Position numbers and translations under genes: made by a program. The notes beneath the pieces were generated by a model that ran no database searches, had not been told where the DNA came from, and saw only the letters and a program-made list of their open reading frames with translations. This document shows positions 18,839 through 26,976 of a stretch of DNA of 64,000 nucleotides, one piece after another (positions within the stretch are counted from its first letter, which is position 1; every line of letters starts with the position of its first letter). Location of the stretch: contig DXTB01000002.1 in assembly GCA_019410105.1 (NCBI GenBank), positions 80,040 to 144,039 on the forward strand. The letters run 5' to 3'. Source of the DNA: Clostridiales bacterium. GTDB taxonomy: Bacteria; Bacillota_A; Clostridia; Oscillospirales; Oscillospiraceae.

Positions 18839-18887
18839 GGGCTTCCTCCATCTGACCTGATAAAAAATTCAGAAATTGACGCTTTTA

Positions 18888-18916
18888 ATCATATCATATT
18901 TGTTCTATGATGGCAA
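18888..18916 (-). promoter_or_regulatory. promoter of the MocR-type regulator
   Basis: On the minus strand, TTGCCA (18916-18911), a 17-base spacer and TATGAT (18893-18888). The intergenic region also holds overlapping ATATCATA-type repeats that may be regulator sites. The plus-strand promoter for the S-component was not identified securely. Confidence 0.6.
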
Positions 18917-18961
18917 CAGCAAATGGGGCGCGAGACGGCCCCGCCGGAAGGAGAAGAGGAT

Positions 18962-19513
18962 ATGGAGAAGACAGTGGAGCAGGAGACGGCCAAGACCTTC
19001 CAGCGGACACGGATGGTCGTGATGGCGGCGGCCTTTGCGGCGCTGGCCTGCGTGGCCACTATGGTGGTGAAGGTGCCGTCCCCCACCGGCGGCTACATGA
19101 ACCTGGGGGACACGGTGGTGCTGCTGGGCGGATATCTGCTGGGGCCAGCCTGGGGCGCCCTGGCGGGCAGCATCGGCCCGGCCCTGGCGGATGTGCTGCT
19201 GGGCTCGCCCATCTACGCACCCGCTACCCTGGTCATCAAGGCAGGGATGGCGGCTTTGGCGGCCGCGTGCCATCAGGCGTTCGGAAAGGGACGGGGTCCC
19301 CTGGGCCTTGCGGCCTGCGGCATCGTGGGAGAGCTGCCCATGGTGGTGGGCTACTGGCTGTACGACGCCCTGCTGCTGGGGAGCGCGGCTGGTGCCGCGG
19401 CGGGTATCCCCAGCAATCTGGTGCAGGCTGCCTTCGGCATCGCCGCCTCCACACTGCTGGCGGCGGCTCTGGGCCGCAGCGCCTACGTCCGGCGGGAGTT
19501 CCCCCGGCTGTGA
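18962..19513 (+). CDS. ECF transporter S component (probable vitamin, perhaps B6-related)
   Basis: A 183-residue protein with five or six membrane helices. The block TGGYMNLGDTVVLLGGYLLGP is typical of the PdxU2/HmpT-like S components of energy-coupling-factor transporters. It would bind substrate and use shared EcfA/A'/T modules encoded elsewhere. ATG 18962 has GGAGAAGAGG upstream. Being divergent from a MocR/PdxR-type regulator points to vitamin B6 or a pyrimidine precursor. It could be a thiamin-precursor carrier instead. Confidence 0.75.
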   Translation: MEKTVEQETAKTFQRTRMVVMAAAFAALACVATMVVKVPSPTGGYMNLGDTVVLLGGYLLGPAWGALAGSIGPALADVLLGSPIYAPATLVIKAGMAALAAACHQAFGKGRGPLGLAACGIVGELPMVVGYWLYDALLLGSAAGAAAGIPSNLVQAAFGIAASTLLAAALGRSAYVRREFPRL

Positions 19514-19530
19514 TCCCCGCAACATGGAAG

Positions 19531-19571
19531 AAAGCTCCCCCGGCGGGCCAAAGGCCCGCCGGGGGAGCTTT
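19531..19571 (+). terminator. long terminator after the S-component gene
   Basis: A 19-bp perfect stem (AAAGCTCCCCCGGCGGGCC) with an AAA loop. The following T-run is short. Confidence 0.8.
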
Positions 19572-19698
19572 GCGTCTGAGGGAGAATCTGAAAGATGCTT
19601 GTGGAGGGGGGCCCTTGGCGCGGAGGCGGACCCCGGAAGGAGGCCGGATGGCGCAGAGCCCCCGGCCCGGCCCGCAGGCGAGGTCTCCTGAAAGAGAG

Positions 19699-19730
19699 GC
19701 CCCCAGCGGGTTCTAAAACCCGCCGGGGGC
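19699..19730 (-). terminator. terminator of the DUF975 gene
   Basis: GCCCCCAGCGGGTT and AACCCGCCGGGGGC form a stem with one mismatch. On the minus strand it is followed by CTCTCTTT. Confidence 0.65.
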
Positions 19731-19750
19731 TTGTAGGCTTAATGGGGCGC

Positions 19751-20575
19751 TCAGAAGCCTCCCCAGCCGCTGTCAAAGCTGCCGGGATCCTTGGGGGCCG
19801 CGCCCTCTCCCACGCCGGAAGTGTGCTTGGCGGTGTCAAAATAGCCAAGCTCCGTGCACTGGTAGACCGGCAGGTAGAACAGCGCCACCAGCAGCGGCCA
19901 GACACAGCCCAGCACCACCTGCAATCCTACGGGCATGGGCAGGGTGATGGCATAGACCTGAGCGGGGTTCGCCAAATAGTAGCCGGGGTCCTGGAAAATG
20001 CAGGCGTAGATATAGCCCGTCTGCACGACGGAGGTGAGGGACGCCAGGAGGAGCCAGCCGATATAGCTCAGATCCAGCATGAACAGCTGCCCCTTGTAGC
20101 CAAGAGTCTGCTGCTTGCTCATGTTCAGGGCCTCCATCACCCCGATGCCGGGGTTCTCATAGAGGTTGTACAGGGCGAAGCGGTAGCGGTAGGCGGCGAT
20201 GATGCCTGGAATGACGAACAGCAGTGACCAGAAGAACGTGAAGAGGTAGATCACGATGTTCAGCAGGATGACCTTGCCCACAAAGGAGAACCCGTCGAAC
20301 AGCGTCAGGTATTCCGCCCGCTCGCCCCGGCGGATGGCCATGCAGTACATCACGAAGCCGGAGGCCAGGACCATGCTCATCAGGCCGGTGAGGATGGAGA
20401 TGAAGGTGCCCAGCAGGCCCGGATTCATAAGACCCATGAAGCTGTCCGCCAGGTTCAGCACCAGCACCAGGGCCAGGTACAGGCAGGTCATCCCGCGGGG
20501 GCTGACCTGGGCGGAGCGCAGCAGCTCCTTCATCTCCTGCTTCAGATGCTTTCGGTCGATCAGTTGTGCCATCAT
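19751..20575 (-). CDS. DUF975 family integral membrane protein
   Basis: A 274-residue protein with about six membrane helices. DUF975 features are the N-terminal LKQEMKELLRSA, FIPG-like FVIPGIIAAYRYRFALYNL and the segment EALNMSKQQTLGYKGQLF. The function is unknown. Start ATG 20575 (or the adjacent ATG 20572) has GGAGG 12 bases upstream. It is transcribed alone from a promoter at 20638-20666 and ends in a Gly/Asp-rich tail. Confidence 0.85.
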   Translation of the reverse strand: MMAQLIDRKHLKQEMKELLRSAQVSPRGMTCLYLALVLVLNLADSFMGLMNPGLLGTFISILTGLMSMVLASGFVMYCMAIRRGERAEYLTLFDGFSFVGKVILLNIVIYLFTFFWSLLFVIPGIIAAYRYRFALYNLYENPGIGVMEALNMSKQQTLGYKGQLFMLDLSYIGWLLLASLTSVVQTGYIYACIFQDPGYYLANPAQVYAITLPMPVGLQVVLGCVWPLLVALFYLPVYQCTELGYFDTAKHTSGVGEGAAPKDPGSFDSGWGGF

Positions 20576-20637
20576 AATATGTCTTGGCCTCCAGATAATT
20601 TGAAAATGGGGCGGCCGGAGCCGGACCCGTATCACCA

Positions 20638-20666
20638 AGCATATCATGTTTCTTCTGAAATAACAA
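20638..20666 (-). promoter_or_regulatory. promoter of the DUF975 gene
   Basis: On the minus strand, TTGTTA, a 17-base spacer and TATGCT, about 65 bases before the start codon. Confidence 0.55.
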
Positions 20667-20776
20667 GAGACGGCGTAAAAATGGGAGGGAATGACAGAAC
20701 TGGATAAAACGTGTGAAAAGTTGCAAAGATTCTGTATAAAGAAGCATATTTTTTTCAAAAGTTGTCGTTCACAGTC

Positions 20777-20805
20777 TGGACATTTTTCAAAAATAGGTGT
20801 AGAAT
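20777..20805 (+). promoter_or_regulatory. promoter of the rnf operon
   Basis: TGGACA (20777-20782), a 17-base spacer, TAGAAT (20800-20805). Transcription would start near 20812. Confidence 0.65.
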
Positions 20806-20818
20806 GAGACGCAGTATG

Positions 20819-20895
20819 TGATAGTGTCGCCTGCCTGGAGACCCCCTCTCTTGGGAAGGGGAGGGGCCGTGCCCTCCTGCCCGGGCCGACTATCA
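20819..20895 (+). promoter_or_regulatory. structured leader of the rnf operon
   Basis: TGATAGTGTCG (20819-20829) can pair with CGACTATCA (20887-20895) as a closing stem around GC-rich internal hairpins, one with the loop region TTGGGA. The 3' strand of the stem touches an AAGGAG ribosome site. It could be a riboswitch or protein-binding leader. It does not match a class I can name. Confidence 0.5.
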
Positions 20896-20905
20896 AGGAG
20901 TAAAA

Positions 20906-20914
20906 ATGAGGTGA
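20906..20914 (+). other. possible two-codon upstream ORF before rnfC
   Basis: AAGGAG (20895-20900) is followed five bases later by ATG AGG TGA. The ribosome site for rnfC (GAGGTGA) lies across this stop. Start-stop re-initiation could tune rnfC translation. This is speculative. Confidence 0.3.
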
Positions 20915-20919
20915 AGACA

Positions 20920-22293
20920 ATGGCACAAGCTTTCTTTGGCGGCGTTCATCCCCATGATATGAAGGCCGCAACCAATGAAAAGGCCATCGAGCAGCTGGCT
21001 CCGCCGGCTGTTGTGGTCATCCCCATGTCGATGCACTTTGGCGCGCCCTGCACGCCCCTGGTCAAGGCCGGGGACCACGTGAAGGTGGGCCAGAAGATCG
21101 GCGAATTCCACGGATTGGGCGCCCCGATCCACGCCAGCGTTTCCGGCACGGTGAAGGCAGTGGAACCCCGCCCCTATTCCATGGGCGGCAACATCACGTC
21201 TGTGGTCATTGAAAACGACATGCAGGACGAGGTGAGCGAAGAGGTCCAGGCCCCCGCGGATCCCAATGCCCTCAGCGTGGAGGAGATGGTGGAGATCGTC
21301 AAGAACGCCGGCATCGTCGGCATGGGCGGCGCTACGTTCCCCACCCACGTGAAGATCACCAGCGGCATCGGCAAGGTGAACACCGTCATCATCAATGGCG
21401 CGGAGTGCGAGCCCTACATCACGGGCGACCACCGCACCATGCTGGAGCGGCCCGAGGAGATCATTGGCGGCGCCAAGTTCCTGGCCAAGATGTTCGGCGT
21501 GGACAAGGTCGTCATCGGCGTGGAGGACAACAAGCGCAACGGCATCGACGCCATGAACAAGGTCATTGCCGAGCAGAAGGCCCCCGTGGTGGTGGAGCCC
21601 CTGCGCTGCCGCTACCCCCAGGGCGGTGAGAAACAGCTCTGCCAGGCCATCACCGGCCGCCAGGTGCCCCCCGGCGGACTGCCCGCCGATATCGGCTGCG
21701 CCGTATTCAACATCAACACCACATGCGCCATCTACCGGGCCCTGACCACCGGTATGCCCGTGGTGCGCAAGATCGTCACCGTCTCCGGCTCCGGCGTGGT
21801 GGAGCCCAAGAACCTGGAGTGCCCCATCGGCACCCCCGTCTCCAACCTGTTGGACGCCTGCGGCGGCCTGAAGGACGGTACATACAAGCTGATCGCCGGC
21901 GGCCCCATGATGGGCATGGCCCAGTACACCGCGGACATCTCCGTGGCCAAGGGCACCGGCGCCATCCTGGCCTTCTGCGAGAACGAGGAGAAGACCGTGG
22001 AGAATCCCCAGTGCATCCGCTGCGGCAAGTGCGTGTCCGTCTGCCCGATGCACCTGGAGCCCCTGTTCATGTACCAGTATGCCTCCAAGGGCATGGTGGA
22101 GGAGCTGAATGACGCCCACATCATGGACTGCATGGAGTGCGGCGCCTGCTCCTACATCTGCCCGGCCCGGATGCACCTGACCCATATGTTCAAAACCGGC
22201 AAGCAGCTGGTGAAGGACAAGGCGGCCGCTGACCGGGCTGCCGCCGAGGCAAAGAAAAAGGCCGAAGAAGCAAAGGAGGCCGCTGCGAAATGA
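20920..22293 (+). CDS. rnfC: Rnf electron-transport complex subunit RnfC
   Basis: A 457-residue peripheral subunit of the ferredoxin:NAD+ oxidoreductase, which couples electron flow to Na+ or H+ export. It contains the NADH/FMN-type domain with GMGGATFPTHVK and NGAECEPYITGDH, then two [4Fe-4S] motifs, CIRCGKCVSVCP and CMECGACSYICP, near residues 367 and 410. The C-terminus is a Lys/Ala/Glu-rich helix. ATG 20920 has GAGGTGA six bases upstream. It is the first gene of rnfCDGEAB, overlapping rnfD by ATGA. Confidence 0.96.
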   Translation: MAQAFFGGVHPHDMKAATNEKAIEQLAPPAVVVIPMSMHFGAPCTPLVKAGDHVKVGQKIGEFHGLGAPIHASVSGTVKAVEPRPYSMGGNITSVVIENDMQDEVSEEVQAPADPNALSVEEMVEIVKNAGIVGMGGATFPTHVKITSGIGKVNTVIINGAECEPYITGDHRTMLERPEEIIGGAKFLAKMFGVDKVVIGVEDNKRNGIDAMNKVIAEQKAPVVVEPLRCRYPQGGEKQLCQAITGRQVPPGGLPADIGCAVFNINTTCAIYRALTTGMPVVRKIVTVSGSGVVEPKNLECPIGTPVSNLLDACGGLKDGTYKLIAGGPMMGMAQYTADISVAKGTGAILAFCENEEKTVENPQCIRCGKCVSVCPMHLEPLFMYQYASKGMVEELNDAHIMDCMECGACSYICPARMHLTHMFKTGKQLVKDKAAADRAAAEAKKKAEEAKEAAAK

Positions 22294-23312
22294 CTGACTA
22301 CAAGAATCTCAAACTGATTGCCACTTCTTCTCCCCACATCCGGGCGGCGGAGAACACCCGCTCCATCATGCTGGATGTTATCATCGCCATGATGCCCGCC
22401 CTGATCTGGGCCATTGTGAAGTTCGGCTTCCGGGCCCTGACTCTGACTGCCGTGTCCGTGGTGGGCTGCATGTTCTTTGAGTGGGGCTATCGCAAGCTCA
22501 TGAAGAAGCCCCAGTCCGTGAACGATCTCTCCGCCGTAGTCACCGGCATCCTGCTGGCGTTTGTCTGCCCGGTGAATATGCCCTACTGGATGATTCTGGT
22601 GGGCGACTTCTTCGCCATCGTGGTGGTCAAGCAGCTGTTCGGCGGCATCGGCAAGAACTTCGTCAACCCCGCGCTGGCGGGCCGTGCCGCCCTGGTGGCC
22701 AGCTATGCCGGCACCATGAGCGGCGCCTGGGCGGATCCCCAGGCCGGCTGGGTGCCCCTGGCCGGCACTGCCGACGTGGTTACCGCTGCCACGCCTCTGG
22801 CCTATATGAAGACCGGCGACATGGCCGGCCTCACCAGCCAGTACAGCGTGACGGATATGTTCCTGGGCAATATCGGCGGCTCCCTGGGCGAGATCTCCGC
22901 CCTGCTGCTGATCGTGGGCGGAGCGTATCTGATCTGGCGCAAGGTCATCAGCTGGCAGACCCCCGCGGCCTACATCGCCACCGTGGCCGTGCTGACCTTC
23001 CTGTTCCCCAAGGGCGGTGCCGACAATCTGCAGTTCATGCTGTACAGCATCTTCGGCGGCGGCCTGATGCTGGGTGCCTTCTTCATGGCCACTGACTACA
23101 CCACCTCCCCCGTCACCAAGACCGGCCAGCTGATCTTCGGCCTGGGCTGCGGCCTGCTGACGGTGTTCATCCGCTACTTCGGCTCCTATCCCGAGGGCGT
23201 GTGCTACTCCATCATGATTATGAACCTGGTAGTGGCGCTGATCGACAAGGCTGTGAAGCCCTCTCGCTTCGGCGTTGTGAAATCCGCTAACAAGGAGGCG
23301 GCTGCGAAATGA
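22290..23312 (+). CDS. rnfD: Rnf complex subunit RnfD
   Basis: A 340-residue membrane subunit with about nine to ten helices. The conserved covalent-flavin region is seen as ATDYTTSPVTKTG near residue 270; the flavin is phosphoester-linked to a threonine in this motif in known RnfD proteins. The early block SSPHIRAAENTRSIMLDV is typical. It overlaps both neighbours by 4 bases. Confidence 0.95.
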   Translation: MTDYKNLKLIATSSPHIRAAENTRSIMLDVIIAMMPALIWAIVKFGFRALTLTAVSVVGCMFFEWGYRKLMKKPQSVNDLSAVVTGILLAFVCPVNMPYWMILVGDFFAIVVVKQLFGGIGKNFVNPALAGRAALVASYAGTMSGAWADPQAGWVPLAGTADVVTAATPLAYMKTGDMAGLTSQYSVTDMFLGNIGGSLGEISALLLIVGGAYLIWRKVISWQTPAAYIATVAVLTFLFPKGGADNLQFMLYSIFGGGLMLGAFFMATDYTTSPVTKTGQLIFGLGCGLLTVFIRYFGSYPEGVCYSIMIMNLVVALIDKAVKPSRFGVVKSANKEAAAK

Positions 23313-23941
23313 GCAACGAAGTCAAGACCAAAGAAAAGATTGATATGGACCCCAAGTACATCGTAAAGCTGACTGTGACCCTGCTGGGGACCTGCCTGAT
23401 CGTGGCACTGCTGCTGGGTCTGGTCAACGGTGTGACGGCCGGCCCCATCGCTGAGATCAACCAGCAGAAGACTGAAGCGGCCATGCTGGCCGTGGTGTCC
23501 GATCCGGACAACACCACCTTCTCCGACGCGCTGGAACTGTCTGGCGATATGACCGCTGCGGCCACAGCTGCCGGCGGCACCCTGAACGAGATGTACGAGG
23601 TCCAGGTGAACGGCGAGGCCGCCGGCTATGCCGTAAAGGTCACCGCCTCCGGCTCCCAGGGCAGCATTGAAATGATGGTGGGCGTGGACGCGGAAGGCGC
23701 CGTCACTGGCGTTTCTGTCGTCAACCACTCTGAGACCTCCGGCATCGGCACGAAGGTCGTGGGCAACGAACCCACCGCCTCCGGCGTGGGTGTGCTGGAC
23801 CAGTTTATCGGCAAGAGCGCGGCGGACGGCACCCTGACGGTGGGCACTAACGTGGACGCCATCACCGGCGCCACCGTCTCCACCAAGGGTGTGACTGCCG
23901 GCGTGAATGCGGCGCTGGCTGCCGTGGCTGCCATGGGCTGA
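23309..23941 (+). CDS. rnfG: Rnf complex subunit RnfG
   Basis: A 210-residue subunit with one N-terminal membrane anchor (about residues 18-38) and an extracytoplasmic FMN-binding domain. The flavinylation motif is DAITGATVSTKGV near residue 185, where the second threonine of the GAT-x-S/T pattern carries the FMN. The GIGTKV segment is also conserved. The ATGA overlap fixes the start. Confidence 0.95.
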   Translation: MSNEVKTKEKIDMDPKYIVKLTVTLLGTCLIVALLLGLVNGVTAGPIAEINQQKTEAAMLAVVSDPDNTTFSDALELSGDMTAAATAAGGTLNEMYEVQVNGEAAGYAVKVTASGSQGSIEMMVGVDAEGAVTGVSVVNHSETSGIGTKVVGNEPTASGVGVLDQFIGKSAADGTLTVGTNVDAITGATVSTKGVTAGVNAALAAVAAMG

Positions 23942-23958
23942 GAAGGGAGGAGCAATTC

Positions 23959-24594
23959 ATGAATTTAGGCAAACAGTTCAAAGAGGGACTGATCACCAAC
24001 AACCCTGTGCTGGTGCAGGTGCTGGGCATGTGTTCCACCATGGCCATCACCACCTCGTTCTTCAACGGCCTGGGCATGGGCGTGGCGGTCACCGTCATCC
24101 TGACCCTTTCCAATGTCATCATCGCGGCTATCCGCAAGATCGTGCCGGACAAGATCCGTATCGCCATGTTCATTGTGGTGATCGCTGGCTTCGTGACCTG
24201 CGTGGATCTGCTGATCCAGGCATTCGTTCCGGCCCTGTCCGAGTCGCTGGGCGTGTTCATCCCCCTGATCGTGGTGAACTGCATCATCCTGGGCCGGGCG
24301 GAGTCCTTCTCCTACAAGAACGGTGTGGCCGCTTCCTTCTGGGACGGTATCTTCCAGGGCTTTGGCTACACTGTGGTGCTGATGGTTATGTGCATCATCC
24401 GTGAGTTTCTGGGCGCCGGCACCTTCGGCGGCGGTATCCTTAACGGCGGCAACGGTATTCAGATCCTGCCGGAGCAGTTCCCCATCGGCATGCTGACCCT
24501 GCCCGTCGGCGGCTTCCTGGTGCTGGGCTGCCTCATTGCCCTGATGCAGTGGGCGCTGTCCAGACCTAAGAAAAATAAGGAGGAGAGCAAATAA
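23959..24594 (+). CDS. rnfE: Rnf complex subunit RnfE
   Basis: A 211-residue membrane subunit with six helices, homologous to RnfA in inverted orientation. Conserved segments are NPVLVQVLGMCSTMAIT near the N-terminus and VNCIILGRAESFSYKN. The RnfA/E pair holds a membrane iron-sulfur centre. It is preceded by AAGGGAGGAG. Its stop overlaps the rnfA start by one base (TAATG). Confidence 0.95.
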   Translation: MNLGKQFKEGLITNNPVLVQVLGMCSTMAITTSFFNGLGMGVAVTVILTLSNVIIAAIRKIVPDKIRIAMFIVVIAGFVTCVDLLIQAFVPALSESLGVFIPLIVVNCIILGRAESFSYKNGVAASFWDGIFQGFGYTVVLMVMCIIREFLGAGTFGGGILNGGNGIQILPEQFPIGMLTLPVGGFLVLGCLIALMQWALSRPKKNKEESK

Positions 24595-25184
24595 TGGATC
24601 AAATCTATGAACTCCTGGCAATTACGCTGGGTGCCATTCTGGCAAACAACTTCATCTTCTCCCAGTTCTTAGGCATCTGCCCCTTCCTGGGTGTTTCCAA
24701 GAAGGTGGACACCGCTGTGGGCATGGGCATCGCTGTGACGTTCGTCATGGGACTGGCTTCCGCCGTGTGCTATGCGGTCAACGAGTTCGTCCTGGTTCGC
24801 TTTGGACTGGAGTATATGCAGACCGTGACCTTCATTCTGGTCATCGCATCCCTGGTCCAGTTCGTGGAGATGTTTTTACAGAAATCCATGCCGTCTCTGT
24901 ACACGGCTCTGGGTGTGTATCTGCCCCTGATTACCACCAACTGCGCCGTACTGGGCGTGGTGCTGCTGAACGTGCAGAACAACTATAACTTCATCTCCTC
25001 CGTAGTTTACGGCATCACCGGCGGCCTGGGCTTCCTGCTGGCCATCGTGCTGTTCGCCAGCATCCGGGAGCGGCTGGTGTTTGCGGACTATCCCAAGGCG
25101 TTTGAGGGCTTTCCCATCGCCCTGGTCACCGCTGGTCTGATGGCCCTGGCGTTTATGGGCTTCTCCGGTTTGAAGGTCTGGTAA
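24594..25184 (+). CDS. rnfA: Rnf complex subunit RnfA
   Basis: A 196-residue membrane subunit with six helices. Conserved segments include NNFIFSQFLGICPFLGVSKK and TTNCAVLGVVLLN, which carry the cysteines for the membrane [2Fe-2S] centre shared with RnfE. The family length is exact. Confidence 0.95.
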   Translation: MDQIYELLAITLGAILANNFIFSQFLGICPFLGVSKKVDTAVGMGIAVTFVMGLASAVCYAVNEFVLVRFGLEYMQTVTFILVIASLVQFVEMFLQKSMPSLYTALGVYLPLITTNCAVLGVVLLNVQNNYNFISSVVYGITGGLGFLLAIVLFASIRERLVFADYPKAFEGFPIALVTAGLMALAFMGFSGLKVW

Positions 25185-25201
25185 GAGGAGGCAAGAGGAA
25201 A

Positions 25202-26095
25202 ATGGATATCGGAAATGTCATTGCTGCCGTTGTGGTGCTGGCTGTCCTCGGCGCCGTGTTCGGCTTCATCTTGGCAGTAGCCTCCAAGGTCTTTGAGGTA
25301 AAGAAGGACCCCCGGGAAGAGGAAATCCTCAGCCATCTGGCCGGCGCCAACTGCGGCGGCTGCGGCTTCCCCGGCTGCGCCGGCTGTGCCGCCGCCATCC
25401 TGGCGGGCACGGCTCCGGTGAATGCGTGCGCCCCTGCCGGCGCGGAGAATGCTGCCGCCATCGCAAAGATCATGGGCCAGGAGGCTCCCTCCGGTGAGCG
25501 GAAGGTGGCTTTTGTCCGCTGCAACGGCGGCACCAACGCCGCCAAGCGTTATGAGTACGTCGGTGTGAAGGACTGCCTGTCCGCCACCAAGGTGGCCGGT
25601 GGTCCCCTGGAGTGCCAGTTCGGCTGTCTGGGCTTCGGCTCCTGCGTGTCCGCCTGCCAGTTCGGCGCCATGTCCATCGGTCCCAACGGCGCCGCCGTGG
25701 TGGACCCGGACAAGTGCACCGACTGCATGGCCTGCGCCAAGGCCTGCCCCCGCCATCTGATCACGGAGGTCCCTGTGTCCAAGAAGGTCCACGTGGCCTG
25801 CGCCAACCAGGACAAGGGCAAGGCTGCCATGAGCGTCTGCACCCACTCCTGCATCGGCTGCGGCCTGTGCCAGAAGGAGTGCAAGAAGGACGCCATTCAT
25901 GTGGTGAACGGCGTGGCTGTCATCGACTACGACAAGTGCGTGGGCTGCAAGCTCTGCACCAAGGTCTGCCCGCGGGACGCCATCCTTCCCATCGCCACCG
26001 CGGAGGAGAAGGAGAAGTACAAGGCCATCAAGAAGGCCCAGGCGGAGAAGGCCGCTGCCGCGAAGGCTGCGGAGACCGCTGGCGCTGCCCAGTAA
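25202..26095 (+). CDS. rnfB: Rnf complex subunit RnfB
   Basis: A 297-residue ferredoxin-accepting subunit. It has one N-terminal membrane helix, then the CGGCGFPGCAGC cluster motif, then several cysteine-rich [4Fe-4S] motifs: CTDCMACAKACP, CIGCGLCQKEC and CVGCKLCTKVCP, with an additional CLGFGSCVSAC segment. The Lys/Ala-rich C-terminus is a probable helix. It is the last gene of the operon and is followed by a strong terminator. Confidence 0.95.
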   Translation: MDIGNVIAAVVVLAVLGAVFGFILAVASKVFEVKKDPREEEILSHLAGANCGGCGFPGCAGCAAAILAGTAPVNACAPAGAENAAAIAKIMGQEAPSGERKVAFVRCNGGTNAAKRYEYVGVKDCLSATKVAGGPLECQFGCLGFGSCVSACQFGAMSIGPNGAAVVDPDKCTDCMACAKACPRHLITEVPVSKKVHVACANQDKGKAAMSVCTHSCIGCGLCQKECKKDAIHVVNGVAVIDYDKCVGCKLCTKVCPRDAILPIATAEEKEKYKAIKKAQAEKAAAAKAAETAGAAQ

Positions 26096-26108
26096 CGTAG
26101 AGTAAGTG

Positions 26109-26147
26109 AAAAAACGATCCCGGCCGAAAGGGCCGGGATCGTTTTTT
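26109..26147 (+). terminator. bidirectional terminator after rnfB
   Basis: AAAACGATCCCGGCC pairs with its complement across GAAA, with T-runs in both directions. It also touches the 3' end of the convergent kinase-like gene. Confidence 0.9.
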
Positions 26148-26659
26148 CACAGGGGGATATCCACCTCGTACGCCTGATCGATCAGAATACAGGGATACCC
26201 CCAGGTCTCGCACATCTGCTGATAGTGCGCGTTATCCAGGAGGAGAGTCTCTTTCGTACAGGTGGAATCGTCAATGCGCCGCTCTGCCGCACAGGCATAT
26301 TTTTGTATGTCTGCAAAATGGGTCTCGATATATGCCTTGGTCATCACAAGGCAGCAAAAGCGGATTTCCCGGAGATAGGACGGCGTAAAGTCCTGACTCC
26401 AGCGTGGGGGGACATAACAGCCCTCCACGATCAGATCCTGGCGGTTTTCAATGGCGGTTTTGATGATCTCCCGCACAATCGGCCACAGATAGGACTCCAG
26501 CTCCCGGTCATCCTCCGGCGTGAGGCGGGTGTTGCCGCTTCGGATAAGTCCCATTTTCAGAAGATCCATGGAGAGACAGGGATAGCGGTATGTCTGGAGA
26601 AGTCTCTGGGCCAGCAGGGTTTTGCCTGTGTGCGAGGCGCCGGTAATCAAAAGAACCAT
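26147..26659 (-). CDS. P-loop kinase-like protein (2-phosphoglycerate kinase/zeta-toxin-like fold)
   Basis: A 170-residue P-loop protein. Walker A GASHTGKT is at residues 7-14, followed by a probable lid and a substrate region, DLIVEGCYVPP. The pattern suits small-molecule kinases, but the substrate is unknown. ATG 26659 has GGAGAGGAGG upstream. It is transcribed alone, converging on rnfB. It is unlikely to be a toxin because no antitoxin gene adjoins it. Confidence 0.65.
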   Translation of the reverse strand: MVLLITGASHTGKTLLAQRLLQTYRYPCLSMDLLKMGLIRSGNTRLTPEDDRELESYLWPIVREIIKTAIENRQDLIVEGCYVPPRWSQDFTPSYLREIRFCCLVMTKAYIETHFADIQKYACAAERRIDDSTCTKETLLLDNAHYQQMCETWGYPCILIDQAYEVDIPL

Positions 26660-26695
26660 CTGCGGATCGCCTCCTCTCCCATTCGGGTTGCGGTC

Positions 26696-26724
26696 ATCTT
26701 AACACATGGACCGGATTGCCGCAA
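26696..26724 (-). promoter_or_regulatory. promoter of the kinase-like gene
   Basis: On the minus strand, TTGCGG, a 17-base spacer and TAAGAT. Confidence 0.55.
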
Positions 26725-26751
26725 GGTGTGCTGGAAAAACGGCGGAAACCC

Positions 26752-26779
26752 TTGCTTTTTTCCGCGAAAGTCCTATAAT
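26752..26779 (+). promoter_or_regulatory. promoter of the folT transcript
   Basis: TTGCTT (26752-26757), a 16-base spacer, TATAAT (26774-26779). The riboswitch begins about 15 bases later. Confidence 0.75.
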
Positions 26780-26794
26780 GGACAATATCTAACA

Positions 26795-26899
26795 GGCAGA
26801 GTAGGGACATACGTGTACATCCAGTGCTGGAGAGACGGGGAGTTGCTCTTCGGACGAAAGGACCGCGAGTCCGCAGTGTGTGTCCCGCATCCCGCTGCC
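26795..26899 (+). promoter_or_regulatory. tetrahydrofolate (THF-I) riboswitch
   Basis: The aptamer pattern is present in order. A closing stem GGCAG (26795-26799)/CTGCC (26895-26899) leads into AGAGTAG; the next helix pairs GGGACA with TGTCCC; the 3' half ends GCATCCCGCTG. These match conserved THF-I segments. The 3' strand of the closing stem (CTGCCGCA) can instead pair downstream with TGCGGC near 26930, so ligand binding and the alternative hairpin compete. The downstream ECF S-component of FolT type supports the assignment. Confidence 0.85.
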
Positions 26900-26976
26900 G
26901 CATACAGGGACCCTTTCGGCCTTCCTCTGTGCGGCATCTCCGAATTTCGGACTGCCAAAACAGAAGGAGGTTTTTT

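Noticed and set aside
26147..26659. The P-loop gene as a zeta-type toxin of a toxin-antitoxin pair
   Set aside because: No small antitoxin gene is adjacent, and the gene has a simple promoter and terminator of its own.
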